Of a DNA stretch of 64,000 nt, positions 1 through 8,565 are shown one piece after another. How positions within the stretch are numbered: the first letter of the stretch is position 1; each line of letters opens with the position of its first letter. A program made the position numbers and the translations under genes. The stretch comes from JAUWGC01 sp963753055 (GTDB taxonomy: Bacteria > Bacteroidota > Bacteroidia > Bacteroidales > B18-G4). Location of the stretch: assembly GCA_963753055.1 (NCBI GenBank), contig CAVWAP010000003.1, positions 124,001 to 188,000 of the forward strand. The letters run 5' to 3'. Under the pieces are notes generated by a model, which saw only the letters and a list, made by a program, of their open reading frames with translations, had not been told where the DNA came from and did no database searches.

Positions 1-2160
1 GTAGCCGGAAGATCTGATAAATTCATTATATTTTTTATTGGATACCGGCTTGCTGTCAATATAAACGGATGGCACTGTTATAGTCTTGGCTTTATTGAGT
101 GAAGGGTAGGGGATGAAATTATCCGGATTGCTGCTGTTAAATGAATATTGGCCTCCTTCAACCATCAACATACCATCAGGAGTATCTTTGGGTGCTTTCG
201 TTTTTTCAAATGTTGAAATAAGGTAAGGCTCCGTTGGATTGTAATGAATAATGCTCTCATCAAGCAATTCTTCACCTTCAAATAATTGTATCACAGTCTT
301 GCCAGCTGTAAAGAGCTGTTCCTTATAAACATCGATCTCATGGATTCCGGGATCTGGAATTGACATAAACACACCCTGGTATGATGGATCCCCTTTCCAT
401 ATCCGCAATTCATCACCACCTTGAACTTCAATAGCAAGTTTGCTCCCTGTCAGACTGGCATCGATCAGTTTTGGGAGCCTGGCTATACAATCCACACTGC
501 CTTCATGCCTGCTACCCAGGTCATAGCTGTTAAAAGAGCTGGTCTCCACAATGACAGTATTAACATTCTTATCATTTTTATTAACCGGCAGCTCCTTATG
601 GTGCCACAGGCTCACGAAATGAAATCCTGGGTCAGGTTTTACCTGAAATAAAGGGCCCCAGAAGCCTTCGGGGATCTCACTGTAGACAGTAAAAATTTCC
701 TTGCCCTTCGAAGGGAAATGATTGACCCATATACTATCTCTGGAAGTGGGGATAATTGGTGTCCATGTTGCTGAAAGGAAGTTTGATGTATTTTCTCTCA
801 GGATCCTGGTCGTTTGGCTCAGCAGGATAAGATCTTCGGAATTGCTGTCAGGCCGCCCCGGTGCGAACATGTTCAGTTCAGTACCATACCCGTTAAAAAA
901 GGCCAGGAGAACCTCCCGATGGATGGAAGGATCATCAATCTCACAAACCCTGAAGATGGCAAAGTCAGGCTTGATGAGCTTGTTAAGGTTTAGGACGGGC
1001 GACATCTGTATGGCATTATGAACACGACCAGAGATAATTCCTGGCATATCCTTGATGATTGCCATCCCTTCACTATACATGATAACACCTTCTTTGATGC
1101 TGTCTGCAGCCCTCTGGTACTTCTCACTCGACCAGCCATGGCAGTCAAGGACAATCCCATTGGCGTCCGTTGCTTCGATAAGTCTTGCCATGCCTTTGTA
1201 CGGATCTTCATTTCTCGTGCTCTGGTCCCAGGGATTATAGCAAATAAAGAACCTTGTTCCATCTTCCTGCATGTTGCTTGATAGCTCTTTTATTTTACTC
1301 AATCCACCAGGCATGCTGGAAAACATATCCCACTGGTTCCGCTGGTCGACACCAAGCCTTGGCCAGGTAGGCCAGATACCATACACATCGTAACCACCAA
1401 ATAATGCTTCACCCTTTTCAAGAAACGGGGTTATGGTGAATTCCCCACTTACAGGATCGTAGAATTCTTTATCCCAGGCCATCTGTAATACGATCAGGTA
1501 TTCATTCCGGACCCATTGCAGGTCATTTCTCTCAAATAAATTATTGTCAAATGACTCAAGATCAAAAAGGTAGTGCTCCTGGAACATCTTCCTGACCCCA
1601 TTCTGCCATGGCCCATCAAACTGGTCGACATAGATCGAATACGCAATCTTTCCACCCGGGTAAATGTCAGTTTTGTATCTTCTTTTATTGCCTTTCTCAA
1701 CTGATTGTCTTCTGGCTATAGCGCAATAAGCATTCTGCTCCCCATACCCCATTTCCCAGGCATTGTCAGGCAGGATAACACTCACATGTGATTTTCCGGG
1801 CCTGAAGAGCTTTGCCCTCGCAAGTGCCCAGGGTCCTGTAGATGTTATGAAAACATGATCATCGAGCTGTCCGAAAGGGACCATATTCTCAAAGATGATT
1901 GTATCTGAAGTATAGTTTTCGATGATGATATCATACTTCAAGGCTTTGTAAAATCCAGTGTCAAGCTTAATTTGTCCAACAATATCATCAGTAAAATTCA
2001 GGTAAAAAACATCATTTTTTTCCAGCACCAGGGCATCTTTGGAAAAATACACAGATTCATCAACCACGAAAGAAAACTCAGGGTAAATATCAAAATCTTC
2101 CTGGGATATAGACTGGAAAGGAAGCAAAATGCAAACAATGAGTATAGATAAAGCTCTCAT
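1..2160 (-). CDS. Secreted TIM-barrel protein with C-terminal FGE/SUMF1-like domain (partial)
   Basis: The minus frame is open from the ATG at 2160 to the left edge, 720 codons with no stop, so the C-terminus is missing. Residues 1-19 are a signal peptide ending near SIS-Q. Residues about 190-470 look like a secreted TIM-barrel of the glycoside hydrolase type (segments such as YGIWPTWPRLG, FFICYNPWD and GIVLDCHGW). From about residue 660 the sequence changes to MLMVEGGQY...VYIDSKPVSNKEYNEFI, the recognisable start of a formylglycine-generating enzyme (FGE-sulfatase/SUMF1) fold. The FGE catalytic region would lie beyond the edge and cannot be checked. The substrate is unknown. The barrel assignment is inference; the FGE-like start is a motif match and more secure. 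Confidence 0.75.
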   Translation of the reverse strand, partial: MRALSILIVCILLPFQSISQEDFDIYPEFSFVVDESVYFSKDALVLEKNDVFYLNFTDDIVGQIKLDTGFYKALKYDIIIENYTSDTIIFENMVPFGQLDDHVFITSTGPWALARAKLFRPGKSHVSVILPDNAWEMGYGEQNAYCAIARRQSVEKGNKRRYKTDIYPGGKIAYSIYVDQFDGPWQNGVRKMFQEHYLFDLESFDNNLFERNDLQWVRNEYLIVLQMAWDKEFYDPVSGEFTITPFLEKGEALFGGYDVYGIWPTWPRLGVDQRNQWDMFSSMPGGLSKIKELSSNMQEDGTRFFICYNPWDQSTRNEDPYKGMARLIEATDANGIVLDCHGWSSEKYQRAADSIKEGVIMYSEGMAIIKDMPGIISGRVHNAIQMSPVLNLNKLIKPDFAIFRVCEIDDPSIHREVLLAFFNGYGTELNMFAPGRPDSNSEDLILLSQTTRILRENTSNFLSATWTPIIPTSRDSIWVNHFPSKGKEIFTVYSEIPEGFWGPLFQVKPDPGFHFVSLWHHKELPVNKNDKNVNTVIVETSSFNSYDLGSRHEGSVDCIARLPKLIDASLTGSKLAIEVQGGDELRIWKGDPSYQGVFMSIPDPGIHEIDVYKEQLFTAGKTVIQLFEGEELLDESIIHYNPTEPYLISTFEKTKAPKDTPDGMLMVEGGQYSFNSSNPDNFIPYPSLNKAKTITVPSVYIDSKPVSNKKYNEFIRSSGY

Positions 2161-2170
2161 GTGAATTTGT

Positions 2171-2198
2171 TGTTGGTTGTTGGTTATTGGTTGTTGGT
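2171..2198. repeat. Heptamer tandem array, unit TGTTGGT
   Basis: Four consecutive 7-bp units (TGTTGGT, TGTTGGT, TATTGGT, TGTTGGT) between the first gene and the radical SAM gene. Confidence 0.85.
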
Positions 2199-2233
2199 TA
2201 AGGACCAACCCAAACAAATTTAGATATAATTTC

Positions 2234-2261
2234 TGCTCAGTGCTCAGTGATCAGTGTTCAC
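2234..2261. repeat. Heptamer tandem array, unit TG(C/A/T)TCAG
   Basis: Four 7-bp units (TGCTCAG, TGCTCAG, TGATCAG, TGTTCAC). The same unit family recurs at 8104, 16601, 37774, 44393 and 53029. Confidence 0.8.
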
Positions 2262-2290
2262 TTCTTCGTATTTTTATACTCGTGGATATC

Positions 2291-3217
2291 ATGCAACCAT
2301 TAGAAGAGCTACGAAGCTGCACCATCTGCCCACGCAACTGCAAGGCAGACAGGTTTTCTGATAAACTGGGTTACTGCAAGGCGGATACGGCATTTCGCAT
2401 CTCAACAATCTGCAATCATATGGGGGAGGAGCCGGTGATCAGTGGACCTAAGGGCATCTGCAATATATTTTTCACAAACTGCAATTTGCAATGTACTTTT
2501 TGCCAGAATTACCAGATCAGCGATAACAAACTGGATCACAGTAGCTGTCAGATGGAGCTGGACCGTATCATCAATCAGGTCACTTACATCCTGAATACAG
2601 GGATGAACATTGTTGGCTTCGTCTCGCCAACCCATTTCACGCCACATTTTAAAATCATTGTGAAGGCATTGAATGATAAAGGCATCAAACCGACTATTGT
2701 GTATAACACCAACGGATATGACAAAGTAGAGACACTGAAGGAGCTGGAAGGGATGGTTGACGTGTACCTGCCTGATTTTAAATATATGGATTCCGTGATA
2801 TCTAAAGAGTATTCAGATGCCATGGATTATCCTGAGGTAGCCCTTGCCGCTTTGAAGGAGATGTACAGGCAAAAGGGATCAACCCTGGTTGTGGATAATA
2901 AAGGATATGCCATGACGGGCATAGTCATCCGTCACCTGGTCCTGCCCGGCCATAGGGAAAACAGCATTAAAGTTCTGGAGACAATTGCTGCTGAAGTTTC
3001 CAATAAATTACATATCTCTCTCATGTCCCAATACCATCCCAACTATCGGGTTGATGCTCATGCAAAGCTTGGCAACACTGTAAAACCCAGGGATTACTAC
3101 AAAGTTGTTGACGCCATGGCCGACCTGGGCTTTACACGGGGCTGGGTTCAGGAGATGAGCAGCGCACCTTATTACCTGCCAGATTTCAGAAAGAAACATC
3201 CGTTTAAGTCGATGTAG
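2291..3217 (+). CDS. Radical SAM protein, PflX-like (COG1313)
   Basis: A protein of 308 residues if translated from the ATG at 2291. An upstream ATG at 2177 would put the two heptamer arrays inside the coding region, so I reject it. The N-terminus has a Cys-rich segment (CTICPRNC, then GYC). The radical SAM cluster motif CNLQCTFC (CxxxCxxC) follows at about residues 61-68. The C-terminus has the HPNYR and GWVQEM segments typical of this family. The family is related to pyruvate formate-lyase activating enzymes, but its substrate is not established. It is expected to be cytoplasmic. Divergent from the upstream secreted protein and convergent with aat. Confidence 0.85.
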   Translation: MQPLEELRSCTICPRNCKADRFSDKLGYCKADTAFRISTICNHMGEEPVISGPKGICNIFFTNCNLQCTFCQNYQISDNKLDHSSCQMELDRIINQVTYILNTGMNIVGFVSPTHFTPHFKIIVKALNDKGIKPTIVYNTNGYDKVETLKELEGMVDVYLPDFKYMDSVISKEYSDAMDYPEVALAALKEMYRQKGSTLVVDNKGYAMTGIVIRHLVLPGHRENSIKVLETIAAEVSNKLHISLMSQYHPNYRVDAHAKLGNTVKPRDYYKVVDAMADLGFTRGWVQEMSSAPYYLPDFRKKHPFKSM

Positions 3218-3222
3218 CAATT

Positions 3223-3264
3223 GAGAAGAGAAAAGAGAAAAGAGAAAATAGAGAAGAGAGAAGA
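3223..3264. repeat. Heptamer tandem array, unit GAGAAGA
   Basis: Six purine-only 7-bp units (GAGAAGA/GAAAAGA/GAAAATA) between two convergent stop codons. It is the complement-strand form of the TCTCTTC arrays at 4031 and 41390. Confidence 0.85.
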
Positions 3265-3275
3265 GAGATTTATTT

Positions 3276-3968
3276 TCAAGTTTCAATTTCTAAATTCCAG
3301 GTTCCAATGATGCTTTCCTTATTGACTGCATCATCGATCATTTTTAGAAACTTTTGCCTGCCTATTGCGATGGCACCCATTCTTTTGAGGTGACCTGTTT
3401 CCTGTTGGGCGTCTATCAGTTTGAATTGCCAGGCTTTCAGTTTCTCAACAAGATAGTATAATGCTACTTTAGACGCATCAGGTCTTAAATGAAACATGGA
3501 TTCACCAAAGAAGACCTTACCAATTGAAACTCCATACAAACCCCCTGCCAATTCATCATTATAATATGTTTCAACACAATGTGCAAAGCCTTTTTCATGA
3601 AGATGAATATATGCCTGAATCATCTCTTCGGTAATCCATGTTCCCATTTGATCCTTTCGTTCGACAGAACCACATTGACGAATAACTGATTCAAAATCAT
3701 TATCAATTTTAACTGTGTAGATTTTCCTGCTAATCATTTGACGAAGAGTCTTGGAAACAATCAGTTTTTCTGGAAATAAAAGCATCCTTGGGTCCGGCGA
3801 CCACCATAGGATTGGGCTTCCTTCAGAATACCATGGAAAAATGCCAGATCGATAGGCAAGTATTAGCCTTTCAAAGGATAAATCACCACCTACAGCAAGT
3901 AATCCATCCTCAAGTGCCTCACTCGGATGAGGAAATATCAAATCTTCAGTTAAAAAGTATACAGCCAT
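3276..3968 (-). CDS. aat: Leucyl/phenylalanyl-tRNA--protein transferase
   Basis: 230 residues from the ATG at 3968. A longer frame reaching 4025 would translate a GC-rich hairpin and repeat, so the inner start is preferred. It transfers Leu or Phe from charged tRNA to N-terminal Arg/Lys of proteins, marking them for ClpS/ClpAP-type degradation in the cytoplasm. Family hallmarks are FPHP, GLLAVGGDLS, YRSGIFPWY and WWSPDPRM near the N-terminus, then the GG(L)YG and FFGESMF segments. The length is normal for the family. A clpS gene lies at 21370 and a clpC gene at 57105 in the same window, so the N-degron components are all present nearby. It is probably downstream of the aminotransferase in one transcript, separated by a 114-bp repeat spacer. 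Confidence 0.95.
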   Translation of the reverse strand: MAVYFLTEDLIFPHPSEALEDGLLAVGGDLSFERLILAYRSGIFPWYSEGSPILWWSPDPRMLLFPEKLIVSKTLRQMISRKIYTVKIDNDFESVIRQCGSVERKDQMGTWITEEMIQAYIHLHEKGFAHCVETYYNDELAGGLYGVSIGKVFFGESMFHLRPDASKVALYYLVEKLKAWQFKLIDAQQETGHLKRMGAIAIGRQKFLKMIDDAVNKESIIGTWNLEIET

Positions 3969-3983
3969 CAAATCTCTTTTCTC

Positions 3984-3998
3984 CCCGCCTTCGGCGGG
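3984..3998. repeat. GC-rich hairpin in the aat leader
   Basis: A perfect palindrome CCCGCC-TTC-GGCGGG just upstream of the aat start. There is no T-run on either side, so it is not a convincing terminator. It sits beside the TCTCTTC array. Confidence 0.6.
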
Positions 3999-4030
3999 AT
4001 GTCTCTCGGCTTTGCCTCGCTCCACTTCTC

Positions 4031-4079
4031 TCTTTTCTCTTCTCTCTTCTCTCTTCTCTCTTCTCTCTTCTCTCTTCTC
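4031..4079. repeat. Heptamer tandem array, unit TCTTCTC
   Basis: Seven nearly perfect 7-bp units, beginning TCTTTTC and then TCTTCTC six times. The array ends four bases before the stop codon of the aminotransferase gene. Confidence 0.9.
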
Positions 4080-4082
4080 GAT

Positions 4083-5276
4083 TCACCTCAGATAAACCTC
4101 ATCCATACACTTAATGATCCTTTTGCAAATATGCTCGATCTGGTCTTCGGCAATGATCAGGGGAGGAGCTATGCGAAAGGCATTGTGGTTAAACAGGAAG
4201 CGGTCGATGATCAGTCTTTCTTCGATAAGCGCATCATACAATGCATCCATCTTATCCTGATCACTCAGTTCAACAGCCATCATAAGGCCAACATACCGAA
4301 TCTCTTTTACCAGTGGATGCTGTTCAAGCAGCTTGGCGAACAAATGTCCTTTCTTTATTGCATTGGATGCCAGGTTATACTTTTGAATTACTTTGAGGCT
4401 CGCCAGAGCAGCTGCGCAGCAAACCGGATGGCCACCAAAGGTTGTTATATGGCCCAGTTCGGGATTAAAGGTCAGTGTATCCATGATCTCCCTGGAAGAG
4501 ATGAAGGCACCAATAGGCATTCCGCCACCCATTCCTTTTGCCAGGCAAAGGATATCGGGAATGAAATCGAAATGTTCGAAACTAAATAGCTTGCCTGTTC
4601 GACCGAACCCCATTTGAATATCGTCCAGGATCAGCAGTGTTCCGGTTTCCTTACACCGATTATCAAGTGTTTTGAGAAATTCTTCTTCCGGCAGGACGAT
4701 ACCTGCTTCTGCCTGAACACTTTCCACCACCACGCAGGCAGTCCTTTCTGTAATATGTTTCAGTCCATTAAGATCATTAAACTCCAGGAACCTGATATCC
4801 GGGATCAGGGGACGAAAAGCATTTTTCAGCTTATCATTCCCTAAAATACTCAGGGCCCCATGCGTCCCCCCATGATAGGCATTGTGAAATGCAATTACTT
4901 CTGATCTTCCGGTAAACCTCTTAGCCAGTTTCAAAGCACCTTCAATCGCTTCACTGCCTGAATTCACATAATAAACAGCATTAAGGCGTCGCGGAAGCAG
5001 GTTGCAGAGCTCTTCTGCAAGCTTAACCTGCTGAGTTTGGATCATCTCACCATAGACCATCAGGTGTAAGTATTGATCCAGCTGGTCATGTATGGCACCG
5101 ACCACATCCGGGTGCCTGTGTCCTACGTTGCTGACTGATACTCCCGAAACAAGATCAATGTATTTTTCACCATGCGGACCAAATAGGTGGATGCCCTCTG
5201 CAAACTTGATTTCTATCCCAAGAGGCTTTGAAGAAGGTAGCCCAAGGTACTTATGAAATAAATCTCTTTCCGACAC
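4083..5276 (-). CDS. Class III (PLP-dependent) aminotransferase
   Basis: 397 residues, the usual length for the acetylornithine/ornithine/4-aminobutyrate aminotransferase family. Visible hallmarks are VNSGSEAIEGALKLA, FHNAYHGGTHG, the PLP-contacting LLILDDIQMGFGRTGKL and the Schiff-base lysine in LAKGMGGGMPIG at about residue 245. It is expected to move an amino group from an omega-amino acid to 2-oxoglutarate in the cytoplasm. The substrate cannot be set from sequence, and no arginine, proline or GABA genes adjoin it. The motif usually read as DEVQTG is DDIQMG here, a mild departure that does not remove the key acidic residue. Upstream of aat on the same strand. Confidence 0.85.
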   Translation of the reverse strand: MSERDLFHKYLGLPSSKPLGIEIKFAEGIHLFGPHGEKYIDLVSGVSVSNVGHRHPDVVGAIHDQLDQYLHLMVYGEMIQTQQVKLAEELCNLLPRRLNAVYYVNSGSEAIEGALKLAKRFTGRSEVIAFHNAYHGGTHGALSILGNDKLKNAFRPLIPDIRFLEFNDLNGLKHITERTACVVVESVQAEAGIVLPEEEFLKTLDNRCKETGTLLILDDIQMGFGRTGKLFSFEHFDFIPDILCLAKGMGGGMPIGAFISSREIMDTLTFNPELGHITTFGGHPVCCAAALASLKVIQKYNLASNAIKKGHLFAKLLEQHPLVKEIRYVGLMMAVELSDQDKMDALYDALIEERLIIDRFLFNHNAFRIAPPLIIAEDQIEHICKRIIKCMDEVYLR

Positions 5277-5365
5277 AACAGGTCAATTAATTCTAAGGGA
5301 TAAAAGTTTTTATAAATTTATTGATTATTTTTAAACCGATTCTAAAACATTGTACCTGTACCAAA

Positions 5366-6178
5366 ATGAAATTAAAAAATAAAGTTGCAATAATAACTGG
5401 TGCTTCATCCGGCATTGGTAAAGCCCTGGCAATAGCCATGGCAGAAGAAGGCGCGAAAATAGTTGTTGCCGCAAGGAGTATGGAAAAGCTTGATGAGTTG
5501 ATCACTGACATCACTTACCGGGGTTATGAAGCAGTAGCTGTGCAGACTGATGTTTCGCAGGAAAATGATTGTAAAAATCTTATTTTGTCGGCTGTTGATA
5601 AGTTTGGAAAAATTGATATCCTGGTCAATAATGCAGGTATATCTATGAGAGCACTTTTTAAGGATACCAGGATTGATGTCCTGAAAAAACTTATGGATGT
5701 CAATTTCTGGGGTATGGTCTACTGTACCAAGTATGCCATGCCTTACCTGCTCGAAACCAAGGGAACAGTTGTTGGTGTCTCATCTGTTGCCGGGTACAAA
5801 GGACTGCCGGGCAGAACCGGGTATTCATCATCCAAATTTGCAATGCATGGCTTCCTTGAATCCCTGCGAATAGAGAACCTGAAAACAGGATTGCATGTGC
5901 TTCTGGCCTGTCCGGGTTTTACTGCTTCAAATATCAGAAACACAGCATTGAATGAAAGTGGTGAGCAGCAGGGTGAGTCGCCAAGGGATGAAGGCAAGAT
6001 GATGACTGCCGAAGAAGTCGCTGATCACTTAATCAAAGCTATCATTAAGAAAAAGGATCGTATTGTATTGACTTCACAGGGAAAATTAACAGTCAGGTTG
6101 AATAAGTTGCTCCCGAAGTTTATGGACAAAATGGTATACAACCATATGGCCAAAGAACCCGATTCTCCGTTTAAATAA
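5366..6178 (+). CDS. Short-chain dehydrogenase/reductase (SDR)
   Basis: 270 residues from the ATG at 5366, chosen because MKLKNKVAIITGASSGIG places the Rossmann motif at the normal distance from the N-terminus; the frame is open further upstream to 5321. The cofactor motif is TGASSGIGKA, followed by NNAG (ILVNNAGIS), the catalytic Ser in VSSVAGY and YSSSKFA (YxxxK). An Arg in the first beta-alpha turn region (AARS) suggests NADPH preference, which is inference. The substrate is unknown. Next to it is an acidic hypothetical gene 31 bp downstream on the same strand, probably co-transcribed. Confidence 0.85.
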   Translation: MKLKNKVAIITGASSGIGKALAIAMAEEGAKIVVAARSMEKLDELITDITYRGYEAVAVQTDVSQENDCKNLILSAVDKFGKIDILVNNAGISMRALFKDTRIDVLKKLMDVNFWGMVYCTKYAMPYLLETKGTVVGVSSVAGYKGLPGRTGYSSSKFAMHGFLESLRIENLKTGLHVLLACPGFTASNIRNTALNESGEQQGESPRDEGKMMTAEEVADHLIKAIIKKKDRIVLTSQGKLTVRLNKLLPKFMDKMVYNHMAKEPDSPFK

Positions 6179-6209
6179 AAAATATTAAACAGCAAATATT
6201 AAATAACCA

Positions 6210-6671
6210 ATGGAAAAACTGACATTGCAAATTAAACCCAAGGAAGGATATGGCGAGCTCCCTTTTGGAGTAGACAGCGAAACCGTCATAAACTATCTGG
6301 GTGAAGCTGAAGAAATTGAAGATATCGAAGACGAGGACGTTTTTAACACTATTATCATGAATTACTGGGAACAGGGCATCTCGGTATTTATGGAAGGGAT
6401 AGAAAAGTCGGTGGTAGCATGTTTCGAGACTGAGCACCCTGAATCCACTTTATTTGGAGAAAAAGTCTTCGATATGGATGAAATTCAAATCATTGAGTTA
6501 ATGTCATCCCATGGGTTTGAGATAGCTGAAACAGAGATTGATGAAACAGGGGAGAAAAGACTTTCCTATGATGATGCGATGATTGATTTCTTTTTTGATG
6601 ATAGTGAGCTGATCGCTGTCAACTGGGGTGTTCTGGTGAATGAGAAAGGGGAGATTGAAGAAATGCCCTGA
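6210..6671 (+). CDS. Conserved acidic hypothetical protein
   Basis: 153 residues that I do not recognise as a named family. It is strongly acidic (runs such as EIEDIEDEDVF), has no signal peptide or membrane segment, and contains a hydrophobic, Trp/Tyr-bearing core (IIMNYWEQGISVFM, FFFDDSELIAVNWGVLV). This layout suggests a small globular cytoplasmic protein. The ATG is 31 bp after the SDR stop, so the two are probably one operon. Convergent with xerD, only 9 bp apart. An opposite-strand reading at 6171-6437 is a shadow. Confidence 0.7.
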   Translation: MEKLTLQIKPKEGYGELPFGVDSETVINYLGEAEEIEDIEDEDVFNTIIMNYWEQGISVFMEGIEKSVVACFETEHPESTLFGEKVFDMDEIQIIELMSSHGFEIAETEIDETGEKRLSYDDAMIDFFFDDSELIAVNWGVLVNEKGEIEEMP

Positions 6672-6680
6672 CATTATTGT

Positions 6681-7586
6681 CTATTTCCCTGAACGAGGGT
6701 GATATTGCATTATTGTATCCCTCAAGTATCCCCTGTCCAGATGCGTGTAAATCTCTGTTGTTGTGATCGACTCATGGCCCAGCATCTCCTGCACGGCCCT
6801 CAGATCAGCTCCTCCTTCCACCAGATGTGTTGCAAAAGAGTGACGAAAGGTATGTGGTCCTATATTTTTCCTTATACCAGCTTTCTCAGCCAGGTCTTTA
6901 ATAATCAGGAAAATCATGACTCGGCTTAATTTCTTTCCTTTACGATTAAGAAAAAGGATGTCCCTGTCCTCTTTATAAACATCAAGTTGCAGCCTGTATG
7001 ATTCTATATATAACCCGATATGCTTTATTGCTATCTCACCAATTGGTACCAGGCGCTCCTTGTCTCCCTTACCCGTTACCTTGACGAAGCCTTCTTTAAA
7101 ATGAAGGTTCGATAGTTGTAAATTGATCAGTTCTGAAACCCGCAGGCCACAACCATAAAGGGTTTCAAGCATGGCTTTGTTACGCTGTCCTTCAGGCTTG
7201 CTTAGGTCAATGGTATCAATTATTTTAATTACTTCTTTCACACTCAATGTATCAGGCAGCTTTCTGCCAACCCTGGGTGCTTCAAGCAACTCAGCAGGGT
7301 TCTTTTCCACCAGATCCTCAAGAAGTAAATATTTATAAAATGTCTTGATCCCTGAAATCATCCTGGCCTGGGAACGAGCACTCAGGCCAAGCTCATTAAT
7401 CCATTTGACAAATGCTTGTAAATGATCAAGCTGAATATCCTCAGGCTGAATATCGAGCTCGCTGATTTCCAAATATTCTGTGAGCTTTCTGATATCATGA
7501 AGGTAGGCATCCACAGAATTAGGGGAGAGTGATTTCTCCAGTTGCAGGTAAGACTTAAAACCCTTGATGTAATTCTCCCACTTCAT
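6681..7586 (-). CDS. xerD: Site-specific tyrosine recombinase XerD
   Basis: 301 residues from the ATG at 7586 (an ATG nine bases upstream is also possible). The protein resolves chromosome dimers at dif with a XerC partner. The N-terminal SAM-like DNA-binding domain (about 1-100) is followed by the catalytic domain with Arg in YGCGLRVSEL, His-x-x-Arg in HTFRHSFATHL, His in LGHESITTTEIYTHL and the nucleophile Tyr within the same segment. All catalytic residues are intact and the length is normal. The upstream spacer contains an octamer array (7601-7632) that separates it from a divergent membrane protein gene. XerC-type paralogues are close, so the D assignment is likely rather than certain. 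Confidence 0.9.
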   Translation of the reverse strand: MKWENYIKGFKSYLQLEKSLSPNSVDAYLHDIRKLTEYLEISELDIQPEDIQLDHLQAFVKWINELGLSARSQARMISGIKTFYKYLLLEDLVEKNPAELLEAPRVGRKLPDTLSVKEVIKIIDTIDLSKPEGQRNKAMLETLYGCGLRVSELINLQLSNLHFKEGFVKVTGKGDKERLVPIGEIAIKHIGLYIESYRLQLDVYKEDRDILFLNRKGKKLSRVMIFLIIKDLAEKAGIRKNIGPHTFRHSFATHLVEGGADLRAVQEMLGHESITTTEIYTHLDRGYLRDTIMQYHPRSGK

Positions 7587-7600
7587 CACGATCAAAAATA

Positions 7601-7632
7601 GTGATTAAGTGATTAGGTGATTGAGTGATTGA
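7601..7632. repeat. Octamer tandem array, unit GTGATT(A/G)(A/G)
   Basis: Four 8-bp units (GTGATTAA, GTGATTAG, GTGATTGA, GTGATTGA) in the spacer between the divergent xerD and membrane protein genes. Confidence 0.85.
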
Positions 7633-7656
7633 GTTAATAATTTGTATATTCGAATC

Positions 7657-8109
7657 ATGATACCACATATTATCATCTCTGCAGCCGCCATTTTTGGTTT
7701 ACTTTATTCAATCAGAACTAAAGATACGCTTGCAATAATAATTTCAATCGGGTTGTCGGTTGGAATCGCGATTGCCTTACTTTCAGCATTGATCTACAGG
7801 CCGATAGGTTTCTATATCTACATGCTTTTCTTACTGGTTGCCGCTATCTACGCCCTGGTGAAAGACGGCCTTGTCCTCCGGCAACGTATATTTTTGCTAC
7901 TGATATGTGCTTCCGTTTTTACCTATTGGCTCTTTTCCATCAACCACTGGCATGGTAATCTATGGCTTTTCATGATAGTCCCTGTTATCACCTTCATCTG
8001 GTGGCTCGTTTGCAAAGTAAAAATCAAAAATGAGCTGGGTTTTGTTGTGATTATGGTTGCTGATGCCCTGGCCGTGATCTTTGAGTATTGGGTACAACGA
8101 ATTCAGTGA
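7657..8109 (+). CDS. Small polytopic membrane protein, unknown function
   Basis: 150 residues from the ATG at 7657; a TTG at 7642 would add five residues. The sequence is almost entirely hydrophobic with about five predicted membrane-spanning segments (for example HIIISAAAIFGLLYSI, FYIYMLFLLVAAIYALV and FLLLICASVFTYWLFSI). A WHGNLWLF loop and a Lys-rich turn (CKVKIKNE) lie near the C-terminus. I do not recognise a family. The last codons and stop lie in a heptamer array (8104-8131). Confidence 0.65.
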   Translation: MIPHIIISAAAIFGLLYSIRTKDTLAIIISIGLSVGIAIALLSALIYRPIGFYIYMLFLLVAAIYALVKDGLVLRQRIFLLLICASVFTYWLFSINHWHGNLWLFMIVPVITFIWWLVCKVKIKNELGFVVIMVADALAVIFEYWVQRIQ

Positions 8110-8227
8110 ACACTGAACAGTGAACACTGATCAGTCTATATTAATTTACCATGTTCAATGTTCCATGTTCCATGTTCCAGTATCCAGTATCCAGATCTAG
8201 TATCCAGTATCCAGTATCTAGTATCAT
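8104..8227. repeat. Composite heptamer array A (inverted copy at 16514-16628)
   Basis: Three blocks. 8104-8131 holds four CAGTGAA/CACTGAA-type units. A non-repetitive bridge follows (8132-8152, containing TATATTAATTTACC). 8153-8227 holds GTTCCAT units that change through GTTCCAG into TATCCAG units, with one 6-bp slip at 8195. The whole block matches the reverse complement of 16514-16628, including the bridge, with few differences. The first unit overlaps the stop codon of the preceding gene. Confidence 0.9.
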
Positions 8228-8305
8228 AGAAACTAATAGCACCATATTTCTCACTACTCAATACTAACCAACAACTTATAACAGTTAATTATTTTTTCCA
8301 AACTT

Positions 8306-8339
8306 TTGTAGGAATTATAAAGAAAAACCAGTAATTTTG
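8306..8339 (+). promoter_or_regulatory. Putative promoter of the rpmG cluster
   Basis: TTG at 8306-8308 and a Bacteroidota -7 element TAATTTTG at 8332-8339, 30 bp before the rpmG ATG. The 23-bp gap is longer than the usual 19-21, so only the -7 element is convincing. Confidence 0.4.
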
Positions 8340-8368
8340 CAGTCCGAATTTTTAAAGCTTGGGTAAAA

Positions 8369-8557
8369 ATGGCTAGAAAACAGAAAGATCAAAGGATACA
8401 GGTGATCCTGGAATGTACAGAACACAAGAACAGTGGGCAACCGGGCACATCCAGGTATGTTACCACGAAGAACAAGAAAAACACACCTGACAGGATGGAA
8501 TTGAAAAAATTTAACCCCATCCTTAAGAAAATGACTATTCACAAAGAAATTAAATAA
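8369..8557 (+). CDS. rpmG: 50S ribosomal protein L33
   Basis: 62 residues matching the Bacteroidota form of bL33 (MARKQKDQRIQVILECTEH, then SRYVTTKNKKNTPDRMELKK). It is a structural component of the large ribosomal subunit near the E site. The zinc-binding Cys pairs of some L33 proteins are absent (only one Cys), so this is the zinc-independent form. No rpmB (L28) precedes it, although L28 and L33 are often adjacent. Followed nine bases later by the DUF4295 gene. Confidence 0.95.
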   Translation: MARKQKDQRIQVILECTEHKNSGQPGTSRYVTTKNKKNTPDRMELKKFNPILKKMTIHKEIK

Positions 8558-8565
8558 TATTTGTC

